A stretch of 50,370 nucleotides of DNA from NCBI RefSeq assembly GCF_000423305.1, contig NZ_AUHS01000027.1, forward strand, positions 1 through 50,370. Reading direction: 5' to 3'. Shown one piece after another: positions 28,523 to 37,979 of the stretch; position 1 is the stretch's first letter; every line of letters starts with the position of its first letter. The translations under genes and the position numbers were made by a program. Source of the DNA: Legionella moravica DSM 19234. GTDB lineage: Bacteria; Pseudomonadota; Gammaproteobacteria; Legionellales; Legionellaceae. Below the pieces are notes generated by a model, which worked only from the letters and a program-made list of their open reading frames with translations, did no database searches and had not been told where the DNA came from.

Positions 28523-29683
28523 TCAGCCGGCAGCATGCTCAATAAATAATCTCTTAATCGGATTAAATTCATTGCACACTCGCAAACCCAAACCACGCAA
28601 CGCAGTTAACGGGGTAAACGTATGAGTAAAGACTTGTTTAAAGCCCTCCATTAGCATAATGGTTTGCCATACAGCATGTTTGCGCTCTCGTTGATAGGCC
28701 CCCATTCTCTTGCTGGATATTAAGGTATCATTCCCTTGATCCAGGAGTTTTAGCCAGGAAGTCACATCTGCCAATCCCAGATTTAACCCCAATCCTGCCA
28801 AAGGATGGATGGTATGGGCTGCATCACCAAGAAGCAACCACCGTTTTCCAGTGTATTGCTTCACATGCCTCATTCTTAATGGAAATTGGTGCCGTTCGCT
28901 TGTTAAGGTGACCAGGCCTAAATGTTGAGCAAATGATCGGGTAATTTCTGTATTAAATTCACTCGGTTCGAGGGCCATCAATTTTTGTGCTCGAACAGGA
29001 TTAGTTGACCAAACAATAGAGCATTGATGTGCATTGACTAAGGGCAAAAATGCCAAGGTTCCATCTGAATTAAATACCTGGTACGCGGTTTTTAAATGAG
29101 GTTGCTCCGTTTGTACCGTTGCAACTAATGCATTTTGATTATAAGACCAACTGCTTACATCAATCTTTAATTTATTACGGGTTGGCGAATTCGCACCATC
29201 AGCAATCATCAGTAATTGCCCTTCCCAGACACCATTAGAACTGGAAATCCTAATCCCATTCTCAATATGGGTAACGTCTTCAACAGCACAATCAGAAAAC
29301 AAACAGAGATTGGATTCAATCGAAGCCCGTTGCAATAATCCTTGTTTTAAAATGGACTCTTCGATAATGGAGCCTAAATTCTGTTCCGCAATAAGACGTG
29401 AATCAAAATCAATGTACGCACCACTCGAAGCGTCCCAGACGTGCATGTGGTTGTATGGAGATATCCGTGTTGCATCCAGACAGTCCCATACATCCAATTT
29501 CTGCAATAAACACTGTGATGCCCTGTTAATCGCATAAACACGTTTATCCGTATCAGAAACATCGGCTTCTAATGGCCCCGCATCAATCAAGGCAACAGAG
29601 TAATTTCGTTGAGCCATAGCAATGGCCGCGGATAATCCAACGATTCCTCCGCCGATTACAAGTACATCAAATCTCTGGCTCAT
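28523..29683 (-). CDS. ubiI: FAD-dependent ubiquinone-biosynthesis hydroxylase (UbiI/VisC type)
   Basis: This is a 386-aa class A flavoprotein monooxygenase. It has the N-terminal Rossmann FAD motif VIGGGIVGLSAAIAMAQ, the middle DG motif (IADGANSPTRN), and the second FAD motif LLGDAAHTIHPLAGLGLNLG near residue 280. It hydroxylates the quinone ring, probably at C5, as UbiI/VisC does in E. coli. The assignment as UbiI rather than UbiF or UbiH comes from its place as the last gene of a ygfB-pepP-ubiH-ubiI operon. It overlaps ubiH by 4 bp. Confidence 0.88.
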   Translation of the reverse strand: MSQRFDVLVIGGGIVGLSAAIAMAQRNYSVALIDAGPLEADVSDTDKRVYAINRASQCLLQKLDVWDCLDATRISPYNHMHVWDASSGAYIDFDSRLIAEQNLGSIIEESILKQGLLQRASIESNLCLFSDCAVEDVTHIENGIRISSSNGVWEGQLLMIADGANSPTRNKLKIDVSSWSYNQNALVATVQTEQPHLKTAYQVFNSDGTLAFLPLVNAHQCSIVWSTNPVRAQKLMALEPSEFNTEITRSFAQHLGLVTLTSERHQFPLRMRHVKQYTGKRWLLLGDAAHTIHPLAGLGLNLGLADVTSWLKLLDQGNDTLISSKRMGAYQRERKHAVWQTIMLMEGFKQVFTHTFTPLTALRGLGLRVCNEFNPIKRLFIEHAAG

Positions 29684-30882
29684 TCTAACTCCCGTTTGCT
29701 TAAGGCAATGTCACAAACCAAATCAGGTATAAACCCGCCAAACCCACGTGCATAACGTGCAAGAATGTTTTTTAGAGCCGGAATATTATCCAGGGCAATG
29801 AGACCAATATTTCGTGCCAGACCAACCCCGGGAAAACGACTGGTAAAGAGTTGAATCAAACCATCCGTAGAGCGGGTTATCACCCGCTGATCATGCAGCC
29901 TTAACTGCAGGTACTCATCCAGCATGTCCGAGTTAAGCCCTTTTTGGGCGATACATTGCGCGAGAGTCGCTACGTCCCGTATTCCAAGATTAAAGCCCTG
30001 ACCTGCAACCGGATGCAGTGTGTGTGCCGCATTACCCACAAAAACAACAGGCCATTGGGCTTGTTGAGGCATCAAAACCTGTTTTAGTGGATAGGTAAAT
30101 CGTTTTCCAACCTGGACAAATCGTCCTAAACGATACCCAAACTCTTGCTGCAGTTCTTTAAGAAAAAGGCCATCACTTAACGCCATTAATTTTTTTGCTT
30201 TTTCTGGAGGCATAGCCCAAACCAAGGACATTTTCTTATCCTGCATGGGTAGAAGGGCAAGAGGACCATGAACGGTAAATCGTTCATAAGCCTTGAAATT
30301 ATGAGGCTTTAGCAAACCTATATTGGCAACAAGTGCATTTTGCCCATAACTTTTGGATTGTGCCGTTAAAGCGCATAATTTACGGATTTCAGAATCAGCG
30401 CCATCGGCGGCAACAATTAATTGTGCTTCGATACGCATGTCGCCAGATTGCGTTGCAACGGTTACTGTTTTATTCTCACGATCCAATGCCGTGACAGTCG
30501 CTGGGGCCAATAATTGATTTTTGTCTAATAATTGATGTAATGCCTGATTAATATATTGTATTTCAACAACATAACCCAGAGGATTTTTTTCATCCCCCTG
30601 CAATCGGGACACACCAAAGCGATGCTGGTCTGAAACATGAATCATAGTAATCGGCGTCACATAGTCTTTAAGAATATCCCACACACCGAGCATGCTTAAT
30701 ATGCGCTTGCTGGCCGGCGATAAAGCAATAGACCTGGCATCAAAATCAGGATTGACTTTATCACTAAATGGCTTCGATTCGACCAATAAAGTACGATGCC
30801 CTAAACCATTCAAAGCCAGCATTAAGGTGGCACCGGTCAAACCACCACCCACTATGAGAATATCAGTCTGTATGTCAGTCAC
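29680..30882 (-). CDS. ubiH: 2-octaprenyl-6-methoxyphenol hydroxylase UbiH
   Basis: This is a 400-aa FAD-dependent monooxygenase of ubiquinone biosynthesis (ring C1 hydroxylation), paralogous to the next gene. It has ILIVGGGLTGATLMLAL at the N-terminus, VAADGADSEIRKL in the middle, and VGNAAHTLHPVAGQGFNLG near residue 290. It overlaps pepP by 8 bp and the downstream ubiI by 4 bp, so the three are translated from one message. It is soluble and is expected to act in the cytosolic Ubi complex. Confidence 0.92.
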   Translation of the reverse strand: MTDIQTDILIVGGGLTGATLMLALNGLGHRTLLVESKPFSDKVNPDFDARSIALSPASKRILSMLGVWDILKDYVTPITMIHVSDQHRFGVSRLQGDEKNPLGYVVEIQYINQALHQLLDKNQLLAPATVTALDRENKTVTVATQSGDMRIEAQLIVAADGADSEIRKLCALTAQSKSYGQNALVANIGLLKPHNFKAYERFTVHGPLALLPMQDKKMSLVWAMPPEKAKKLMALSDGLFLKELQQEFGYRLGRFVQVGKRFTYPLKQVLMPQQAQWPVVFVGNAAHTLHPVAGQGFNLGIRDVATLAQCIAQKGLNSDMLDEYLQLRLHDQRVITRSTDGLIQLFTSRFPGVGLARNIGLIALDNIPALKNILARYARGFGGFIPDLVCDIALSKRELE

Positions 30883-32191
30883 GCATCAACGCCTCAATTT
30901 CTTCTACATCAACAGGTAACGCTGCAGTTAATACTTCATGACCTGTAGGAGTAACCACTACATCGTCCTCTATTCGAACCCCAATATCCCACCAACGTTT
31001 GTCTACGCCACTCATCCCGGTGCTAATGTAAATTCCTGGTTCTACAGTCAACACCATGCCCGGCTCAAGAGGCCGCCATTCATTATTTATTTTATAACGT
31101 CCCGAATCATGAACATCAAGACCCAACCAATGGCCTGAGTTGTGCATATAAAAAGGTTTGTATGCTTCTTTTTCAATAAGTTCATCCACGTCCCCGTGTA
31201 AAAGTCCCAATTCAACCAGACCAGAAGTTAATATTCTGACCATTATTTGTTGAACAGTATTCCATGGAATCCCGGGTTTAATGACCGCAATACCCGCTTT
31301 TTGGGCTTTAAGTACCAGTTCATAAATGCTTTTTTGCTCTGGGCTAAATGTGCCGCTAACAGGAAAAGTCCGAGTAATGTCTGCTGCATAATTACCGTAT
31401 TCACCGCCTGCATCAATAAGCACCAAATCACCTCGTCTCAATGGCTTATTGTTATCAGTGTAATGAAGAATACAGGCATTTTCACCACTTCCTACTATAG
31501 GATCATATGCGACACTTCGGCATCCATGGCGGCTGAATTCATGAATAAGTTCCGCTTCCAATTGATACTCATGCTCCATATGTTTACATACTTGCATCGC
31601 ACGTTTATGCGCGCTTACTGAAATACTGGCGGCACGTCGCATTAAATCAAGTTCTGCTTCGCTCTTAAACAGCCGCATCTCACTGATTAAAGGCTCCAGA
31701 TCACAAAAAGTCTCAGGCGCTTTTATTCCTTTTCTGACTTGAGATTTAATCGTATTCAAAGTCGTCATTAATCGTTTTTCTAAGGACAAATCCCTGCCAA
31801 GGATAAAATAAACCGCGGTCTTCCCGCTCATGAGCTTGGGTAACTCGTCCTCAAGACTGCTGACAGGAAAGGCCTGATCCATACCCAGCTCGCTAATGGC
31901 ACCATCCTGCCCCAAACGTTTGCCGGTCCATTGCTCCTGAGCTGGGTTACGTGGACGATTAAACAAAATGCTTTGGCTTGACTTACCTGAAGTGATTACC
32001 AGCAAGGCATCCGGTTCATTAAATCCCGTTAAATAATAAAAGTCACTGTCCTGACGAAATCTATAATGCGCGTCACCATTACGCAGTGATTCATGTGCCG
32101 CTGAAATTATCGCGATACTGTCGTCAGCTAATTGTTGCGCTAAATTTTTTCTTCTGGTTTCGTATTCGCTAAATAAATGCACCATCTTCAC
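30875..32191 (-). CDS. pepP: Xaa-Pro aminopeptidase PepP
   Basis: This 438-aa M24-family metallopeptidase removes N-terminal residues preceding proline. An N-terminal creatinase-like domain is followed by the pita-bread fold with the dinuclear metal ligands: Asp in LIDAGGEYGNY, Asp in AADITRTF, His in HNSGHWLGLDVHD, Glu in TVEPGIY, and Glu in VRIEDDVVV. The length matches E. coli PepP. It sits 11 bp after the ygfB-like gene, the conserved operon order. Confidence 0.96.
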   Translation of the reverse strand: MKMVHLFSEYETRRKNLAQQLADDSIAIISAAHESLRNGDAHYRFRQDSDFYYLTGFNEPDALLVITSGKSSQSILFNRPRNPAQEQWTGKRLGQDGAISELGMDQAFPVSSLEDELPKLMSGKTAVYFILGRDLSLEKRLMTTLNTIKSQVRKGIKAPETFCDLEPLISEMRLFKSEAELDLMRRAASISVSAHKRAMQVCKHMEHEYQLEAELIHEFSRHGCRSVAYDPIVGSGENACILHYTDNNKPLRRGDLVLIDAGGEYGNYAADITRTFPVSGTFSPEQKSIYELVLKAQKAGIAVIKPGIPWNTVQQIMVRILTSGLVELGLLHGDVDELIEKEAYKPFYMHNSGHWLGLDVHDSGRYKINNEWRPLEPGMVLTVEPGIYISTGMSGVDKRWWDIGVRIEDDVVVTPTGHEVLTAALPVDVEEIEALMRD

Positions 32192-32202
32192 TTCCTTTTA
32201 AA

Positions 32203-32784
32203 TTAATGTGTTGTTTCCGAACCGCCCCGTTCTCGTTCATTCATCACTAAATCACCATGGAGACGGATTACCGCCAAACGCGCATATTCACTTACTTCCA
32301 TCAATGCTTTTTCATCTTCTTCATCAACATCCAGAGTCTCACAGTCCAACTCGGCAAATTCGATAATGTGCTGAAGCGCTTCCTGGGCTTCTTCTTCATA
32401 AAATTGATCCGCATCCACTCCAGCCATAGTCAAACCTTGCGTAAATCCTTCACACCACTCACTAAATGCTTGTGCTCGCTCTACTAAAGATTCATTCTCA
32501 TCGGGAAGTAATAATTCAAACTCAAAATCAAAGTTGTTGATTTGCTGCTGACTTATCGCATAAACAGAAAACATAACCAATAAAGCATTCCGGCTTTCTT
32601 CATCTTTTTTATTGTTCAGTAAGGCTCGTAAATAAGCCTCGCCCTGACTGTCTGCTCCAGCACAAAGATAACCACACATCATCCCATGCAGTTCACTACC
32701 AGATATACTGAGTGACAATACAGCAATGGATTCGGCAAAATCGGCGTACTCTGGTAAATGCAAGTGGGTATTTTCTACAGACAT
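32203..32784 (-). CDS. ygfB: UPF0149 / YgfB family protein
   Basis: This 193-aa acidic helical protein has the family signatures SGSELHGMMCGYLCAGA near residue 30 and FSEWCEGFTQGL near residue 107. It is the first gene of the operon with pepP, ubiH and ubiI, as in E. coli and Pseudomonas. In P. aeruginosa YgfB modulates expression of other genes, but no general mechanism is known. It is divergent from zapA. Confidence 0.93.
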   Translation of the reverse strand: MSVENTHLHLPEYADFAESIAVLSLSISGSELHGMMCGYLCAGADSQGEAYLRALLNNKKDEESRNALLVMFSVYAISQQQINNFDFEFELLLPDENESLVERAQAFSEWCEGFTQGLTMAGVDADQFYEEEAQEALQHIIEFAELDCETLDVDEEDEKALMEVSEYARLAVIRLHGDLVMNERERGGSETTH

Positions 32785-32898
32785 AATTCACTCGTTTTAA
32801 AAAAATTATTAATGATAACCGATTTACAGTGAGTGTTCACCTGCATTAATCACGTTAATCAGGAATTCACACTATTTGCTGCATTCGAGCAAAATTGC

Positions 32899-32914
32899 TA
32901 CTATTTAAATAGTA
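32899..32914. promoter_or_regulatory. 16-bp perfect palindrome upstream of zapA
   Basis: TACTATTTAAATAGTA is a perfect palindrome 25 bp before the zapA start codon, in the ygfB-zapA divergent region. Its size and place fit an operator or the initial transcript hairpin of zapA. The regulator is unknown. Confidence 0.35.
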
Positions 32915-32938
32915 CATTGCTACTTCAAAGGCATAATA

Positions 32939-33259
32939 ATGACTCCTATTAAATCCTGTAAAGTTAAAATATTAAATAAATCATATGAAATAAAATGCCC
33001 GGAAGGCGAAGAAGGCAATTTACTGCTCGCGGCTGAGAAGCTTAATGAGCAAATGCAGATTAATAAAAGCAAATTTAAGATGCTTGATAATTTTCATAAT
33101 TTATTACTTGCGGCCCTGGATATTGGTCACGAGTTAATTCTGTGCAAAACAGAACAAGAACAGCAACGACTTAAAGTGACCCAATTTATCACTTCTTTGG
33201 AAAATAAAATTAATAAGACCGTTGGCGGAGAAGCCGATAACATGCCACAAACAGATTAA
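32939..33259 (+). CDS. zapA: Cell division protein ZapA
   Basis: This 106-aa protein stabilises FtsZ bundles at the division ring. It has the N-terminal beta strand region VKILNKSYEIKCPEGEE followed by LLLAAEKLNEQM and a C-terminal coiled-coil helix. Length and layout are those of the family. In enterobacteria zapA is followed by ssrS and ygfA; here a glutamate-synthase-family gene follows instead. Confidence 0.92.
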   Translation: MTPIKSCKVKILNKSYEIKCPEGEEGNLLLAAEKLNEQMQINKSKFKMLDNFHNLLLAALDIGHELILCKTEQEQQRLKVTQFITSLENKINKTVGGEADNMPQTD

Positions 33260-33322
33260 TCAAATAATTTACTTTAAGACACTCTATAATAAACGTATTG
33301 GTCTAGTTGAAAGGAATTCATC

Positions 33323-34894
33323 ATGCGACGTCAATGGTATATTGGATTTGGGGTAGTGTTATTAACGTTAATGGCCCTGTTTGCAATGTTTCATGACATC
33401 AGATGGTTTATCGGCTTCATGATTCCTATACTCATCCTCTGGGTTTATGATCTGTGTCAAAAAAAGCACAGTATTTTACGAAATTTCCCCGTACTAGGCC
33501 ACGTCCGATTTTTTCTTGAGTTCATAAGGCCAGAGATTCAACAATATTTCGTAGCAACTGATGAAAGCGAACTTCCGTTTAACAGGGAAATGCGTTCTCT
33601 TGTATATCAACGAGCAAAAAACACCCGTGATACGATTCCGTTTGGTACAGAGCGCGACATCACCAGCATAGGGTATACCTGGGCCCTTCACTCACTGGTA
33701 CCCAAGCACGCCGCGGAAGTTGAAGATCGAATTATGGTAGGCGGACCAGATTGCAAAAAACCCTATAATGCCTCTCGATTGAATATTTCAGCAATGAGTT
33801 TTGGTTCCTTATCCGCAAATGCCATCATGGCATTAAACAAAGGGGCAATGATTGGTGGTTTTGCTCATAACACAGGTGAAGGAGGGCTAAGCCCTTATCA
33901 TTTGCAAGGTGGCGACATCATTTTTCAGATAGGAACTGCCTATTTTGGTTGCCGAGATGAACATGGCAATTTCAACGATGAGGAATTTATTAAAGAAGCC
34001 AATCGCAATGAAGTTAAAATGATAGAAATCAAACTGTCCCAGGGGGCCAAACCCTCGCATGGCGGCATATTACCAGCAGCCAAATTAACACAAGAAATAG
34101 CCACAGTGCGAAAAGTTAAAATGGGAACTGATGTACTATCACCGATTGCTCATTCCACGTTTGATACCCCGGTTGGATTATTGCATTTTGTAAAAAAACT
34201 CCGCGATCTTTCTGGAGGAAAGCCTATTGGGTTTAAACTATGCCTTGGCCGCAAAGATGAATTTCTCGCCATATGCAAAGCCATGCTAAAAACACAAATA
34301 TTGCCCGATTTCATTACAGTTGACGGAGCAGAGGGAGGAACAGGGGCTGCTCCGGTAGAATATGCCAATTTTATAGGCACGCCATTGGAAGCTGGATTGG
34401 TTTTTGTTCATAATGCCCTTGTAGGCATCAATGTTCGGGATAAAATTCGAATTATCTGCAGCGGTAAAGTAACCAATGGTTTTGATTTGGTTACCAATAT
34501 TGCTCTGGGAGCGGATATGTGCAACTCAGCCAGAGCGATGATGATGGCCGTAGGCTGTCTGCAATCTAAACAATGCAATGCCAACACCTGCCCAACCGGA
34601 GTAGCAACTCAAAATAAACGGTTGCAATTTGGCTTGGTTGTCGACGAAAAAAAACATCAGGTAGCCAACTTTCACAACAATACCATCAAGAGCTTTTTAG
34701 AAATGGTTGGTGCATTGGGTTTAAATAATCCCAGTGATTTAAGACCAAGCCATATAATGAGACGCATCAGCGTTAATGAAGTAAAACCCTTCAATGAACT
34801 GTACGAGTACCTCTCACCTGGTCAATTGCTAGGTGAGAATATTCCCGGCAGTTTTAGAGAGTTTTGGGACAGGGCGAATCCAGAAAAATTTTAG
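33323..34894 (+). CDS. FMN-binding glutamate synthase family protein, membrane anchored
   Basis: This 523-aa protein has two N-terminal membrane segments (GFGVVLLTLMALFAMF and FIGFMIPILILWVY) and then the FMN-binding barrel of the GltB central domain: LNISAMSFGSLSANAI near 153, HNTGEGGLSPYH near 181, SQGAKPSHGGILP near 240, and DGAEGGTGAAP near 335. The CNANTCPTG segment carries cysteines of the 3Fe-4S cluster region. It lacks the glutaminase domain, so it is a stand-alone family member rather than true glutamate synthase; its substrate is unknown. A TATAAT at 33285-33290 may be its -10. Confidence 0.9.
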   Translation: MRRQWYIGFGVVLLTLMALFAMFHDIRWFIGFMIPILILWVYDLCQKKHSILRNFPVLGHVRFFLEFIRPEIQQYFVATDESELPFNREMRSLVYQRAKNTRDTIPFGTERDITSIGYTWALHSLVPKHAAEVEDRIMVGGPDCKKPYNASRLNISAMSFGSLSANAIMALNKGAMIGGFAHNTGEGGLSPYHLQGGDIIFQIGTAYFGCRDEHGNFNDEEFIKEANRNEVKMIEIKLSQGAKPSHGGILPAAKLTQEIATVRKVKMGTDVLSPIAHSTFDTPVGLLHFVKKLRDLSGGKPIGFKLCLGRKDEFLAICKAMLKTQILPDFITVDGAEGGTGAAPVEYANFIGTPLEAGLVFVHNALVGINVRDKIRIICSGKVTNGFDLVTNIALGADMCNSARAMMMAVGCLQSKQCNANTCPTGVATQNKRLQFGLVVDEKKHQVANFHNNTIKSFLEMVGALGLNNPSDLRPSHIMRRISVNEVKPFNELYEYLSPGQLLGENIPGSFREFWDRANPEKF

Positions 34895-35037
34895 TTGTAA
34901 AACATAGGTAAGGCCCAAACTGATCGATCAAATATGCTCAATATGACCATCATAGTGACAACTATGCTATACTCATTTTATGCTGTGCACCGTATTCCCA
35001 ACGCCTGGCGGATAGTCATCATCGAAGGAATCGATAT

Positions 35038-36066
35038 ATGGACATCAGAGAACGCTATTTAGTTAAAAATCGCACTCATGAGGAGATACGGCGAGGTGGA
35101 GCTATTGGCAATCTCAATGAGGGAATTGAAATTATCCTGCATAACCTACCTACTCGTTTAATCGCCTGGCCTGGAAATGGTTTTCAAACTGAGAGCATTC
35201 ACGTATTAACCTTGGCTCCAGGTTTAGAAAGCCCAATGTATCGCTATCAGATTTCTGAAGAGGCTTTATTGTGTATGCAAGGAAAGGGCGAAGTCTATCT
35301 TCATAACCAATGGGTTGAAATTGAAGCCGGTGATATTGCTTATTTTCCTGAAAATATTCCGCATGCTGTCCGAAATCCAGCCGGAAATAAAGAAGATTTT
35401 GTTTTGGTGAATTCGATTACCCCGCCTTTAGTTAGTCTTTATGAAGAATCAGGTTTTTATATTCAGGCCCTGGGAACAATCGATTTTGACGCAGCAGAAG
35501 CCGCAAAAGACCGAATTATTCCAGGTAACTTGTCCACAGAAAATCAAATGCATTTTAACGACACTCACCCGCAGCTTCGTGCCTGGACTATGAAAGCCAG
35601 AGAAGTACGACAAAAAGGAGCACTGTTCAACGTATTTATGGGAGCTGAGTTCACCGCCAATGGCAGTCCGATGCGATTTGTCTTATGGCCTGGTCATGGT
35701 GCACGTCAATGTGGATTTCATTTAACACGTTGTTCTCCAGGTGATTTATTCGCTGCTCATACTCACCCCGTTTCTGATGAATGTGTTGTCATTTGGGCTG
35801 GCTCAGCCCGAGGATTTCTGGATAACCACTGGATAGAAATGTACCCCCATGAGTGTTTACTCGCACCCTGTGGCGTTCCCCATGGCGGTCCATTAAATGT
35901 AAAAATCGAATCAAAGGGGTTGCATGAAGCAAAAGCACACACACTGTGGGGAGGATTCGCATCGCCGCCTCAAGGTGATTTGTATCTGCGAGCTGCTTAT
36001 ATTAAAAATCAGACATTTGAAGATCCGCCTGCGATACGATTTACTGACATAGAGCCTATAAAATAA
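35038..36066 (+). CDS. Bicupin protein
   Basis: This 342-aa protein has two cupin barrels in tandem. The first (about 50-130) has SEEALLCMQGKGEVYL and GDIAYFPENIPHAVRN. The second (about 215-300) has FAAHTHPVSDECVVIWAG, giving the two His and one Glu of a metal site, and CGVPHGG for the third His. It is probably a metal-dependent isomerase or dioxygenase of small molecules, but the substrate cannot be read from sequence. Its stop abuts the next ATG directly (TAAATG spacing), so it is cotranscribed with the GGDEF/EAL gene. Confidence 0.85.
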   Translation: MDIRERYLVKNRTHEEIRRGGAIGNLNEGIEIILHNLPTRLIAWPGNGFQTESIHVLTLAPGLESPMYRYQISEEALLCMQGKGEVYLHNQWVEIEAGDIAYFPENIPHAVRNPAGNKEDFVLVNSITPPLVSLYEESGFYIQALGTIDFDAAEAAKDRIIPGNLSTENQMHFNDTHPQLRAWTMKAREVRQKGALFNVFMGAEFTANGSPMRFVLWPGHGARQCGFHLTRCSPGDLFAAHTHPVSDECVVIWAGSARGFLDNHWIEMYPHECLLAPCGVPHGGPLNVKIESKGLHEAKAHTLWGGFASPPQGDLYLRAAYIKNQTFEDPPAIRFTDIEPIK

Positions 36067-37713
36067 ATGAATATTAAAGACAGCCTTACACCACGCTCCA
36101 TTATTCTAAAAAGTCATGTCAACAGATATACTTTTTTAGGGTTAGCCATTGCTGTAAGCAGTATATTGATTGCCAGCCTGATCGTTTCCTATCAAATGAC
36201 TGGCTCGGTGAGTTTAGCCGGCTTTATAAAAGCGCAACGTTCCAATCCGGCAATTTGGGTATTAGATTTAACCCCTTTTATGTTCGTCTATTGGGGTCAA
36301 GCATTCTGTGAAGGCCTGGTAAACAGAGCACAAACCCTATTGGTTGATCAAACCCGAGAATTTTTAAATATCAGTGGAAATCTGGAGTTAAAACTCCGAT
36401 ACGAGAGTAATCATGACAATTTAACCAGTTTACCGAATAGCCGCATGCTAAGCGAGCAAATGAAACAAGGGATAGAACAATTAGGCACCCAGGGGCAATT
36501 GGCTCTCATCATAATAAAAATTAATGATTTTCAAGCCATTAATTATAATTTCGGTGCATTTAACGCCAATACGCTCTTGAAACAATTTGCCGATCAATTA
36601 AAAAATCTGTTAATCGACCCTTATATGCTGGAGGTCTCGATCGGGTTGAACATGGTTTCGCGCTTGCAAAGCGATGAGTTTGCTTTTTTACTCCCCAGAC
36701 TAAAAAAAGAATTCAATACGAATGAATTATTAGAAAAAATGCTGAAATTAATCCCGTCGAATTATGCTATTGATGGTATCAATATAAACATCAACACCAC
36801 AGCCGGTATTGCCGTCTACCCGTTCCACGGTCAGGATGACGTAACCTTGATAAACCATGCCAGCATTGCCGTATATCATGCTCGAAAAGACGGCAGGCCT
36901 TATGCCATCTATAACCCGGAAATGCAGGATGATTTAGTTCAGAATCGAATCATGATCAATGAATTGAAACGCTCTATTGAACATAATGAACTGGAAATTT
37001 ATTATTTACCCATCATCAATCTGGCTTCCGGCCAAATCATAGGGGCGGAATCTCATATACGATTTGAACACCCTGAATACGGCATATTAAGCCCTGAAAA
37101 ATTTATCCCCTTGGTTGAGGGTACGAGTTTAATTCAACAATTAACCGAATTTATGCTGAAAGGAGTGATTCAACAAATTGCCAGTTGGCAAAGTGAAGGC
37201 TACGCATTATCAGCATCAGTCAATCTGTCAGTAAAAGATGCTTCAAATAAAGAGCTACCCGGTCTCATCGAAGAATTACTTGATCGATATAAAGTACCCC
37301 CTTCCCGTTTTATACTCGAATTTACTGAAAGAGCCTGTTTAACAGAACAAACTACAACCAAAGAAGTGCTTGGCAAGCTCTCTGCAATCGGAATACAGTT
37401 ATCCATTGCAGATTTTTGCAGTGGCGATACCTCGTTTATTTATTTAACCAACTACCCAATAAACGAGGTCAAAATTGAAAAATCCTATGTATTTAAAATG
37501 ACGCATGATCCCAAGAAAATTAAGATTGTTGAGGCAATTATAAAAATTGCCAATACATTAGGACTAAAAACGATGGCGGATGGAATTGCTGATCACGATA
37601 CTTTAGAACAATTAAAAGAGCTGGGCTGTCAATCCGGCCAGGGGGTGTATTTTTCTCATCCCGTTAAAGCCAGTGAATTTAAATCACTATTGAATAAAAC
37701 ATTTCCACGTTAA
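36067..37713 (+). CDS. Degenerate GGDEF-EAL protein, probably a c-di-GMP sensor or scaffold
   Basis: This 548-aa protein has one or two N-terminal membrane segments (residues 22-42 and about 64-80). The GGDEF site reads QSDEF at 201-205, missing both glycines. The EAL site is ESH at 328-330. Other EAL residues: Asn386 in NLS and Glu418 are kept, the DDFGTG loop reads ADFCSG (Asp448 lost), and the KID motif is KIE at 469-471. Catalytic cyclase or phosphodiesterase activity is therefore unlikely. The gene immediately follows the bicupin gene. Confidence 0.9.
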   Translation: MNIKDSLTPRSIILKSHVNRYTFLGLAIAVSSILIASLIVSYQMTGSVSLAGFIKAQRSNPAIWVLDLTPFMFVYWGQAFCEGLVNRAQTLLVDQTREFLNISGNLELKLRYESNHDNLTSLPNSRMLSEQMKQGIEQLGTQGQLALIIIKINDFQAINYNFGAFNANTLLKQFADQLKNLLIDPYMLEVSIGLNMVSRLQSDEFAFLLPRLKKEFNTNELLEKMLKLIPSNYAIDGINININTTAGIAVYPFHGQDDVTLINHASIAVYHARKDGRPYAIYNPEMQDDLVQNRIMINELKRSIEHNELEIYYLPIINLASGQIIGAESHIRFEHPEYGILSPEKFIPLVEGTSLIQQLTEFMLKGVIQQIASWQSEGYALSASVNLSVKDASNKELPGLIEELLDRYKVPPSRFILEFTERACLTEQTTTKEVLGKLSAIGIQLSIADFCSGDTSFIYLTNYPINEVKIEKSYVFKMTHDPKKIKIVEAIIKIANTLGLKTMADGIADHDTLEQLKELGCQSGQGVYFSHPVKASEFKSLLNKTFPR

Positions 37714-37714
37714 C

Positions 37715-37740
37715 ATGAATGCCCCCAACAAGGCATTCAT
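37715..37740 (+). terminator. Hairpin after the GGDEF/EAL gene
   Basis: ATGAATGCC (37715-37723) pairs perfectly with GGCATTCAT (37732-37740), directly after the stop codon. The downstream tract is only TTAAT, so termination is likely but not strong. Confidence 0.45.
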
Positions 37741-37820
37741 TTAATATCCACTCTAGAACTATTTTTATCACATTAATATTTTTTTCTATGTTTTAATAAA
37801 AAAGCGCTGCTATAATGTAG

Positions 37821-37979
37821 TTAACCCGATGGCAAGTGATTTTAGAACCAACGCTCATTAACCAGGGGAGCATCCTGTAATCGGCGTTGTGCAAGCCCAC
37901 CACAGCAGTGGGAAGCCTGAACCGATTCATCCGCCCCCCACTTGAACCCCAGGGTTCAAAATCGATGACTGTCGGGTTA
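37821..37979 (+). ncRNA. ssrS: Probable 6S RNA (RNA polymerase regulator)
   Basis: This non-coding stretch folds like 6S RNA. Outer arms TAACCCGA (37822-37829) and TCGGGTTA (37972-37979) pair, continued by GATTTT with AAAATC. A 5-bp apical stem (CCCAC with GTGGG) is flanked by TCGG/CCGA. A small hairpin on the 3' side has TTGAACC closed to GGTTCAA, the landmark seen in E. coli 6S RNA after CAC. A perfect TATAAT lies at 37811-37816. The mimic of an open promoter binds sigma70 RNA polymerase in stationary phase. Its 3' end touches the stop of convergent uvrB. It could be another structured RNA, but the 3' hairpin signature is specific. Confidence 0.68.
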
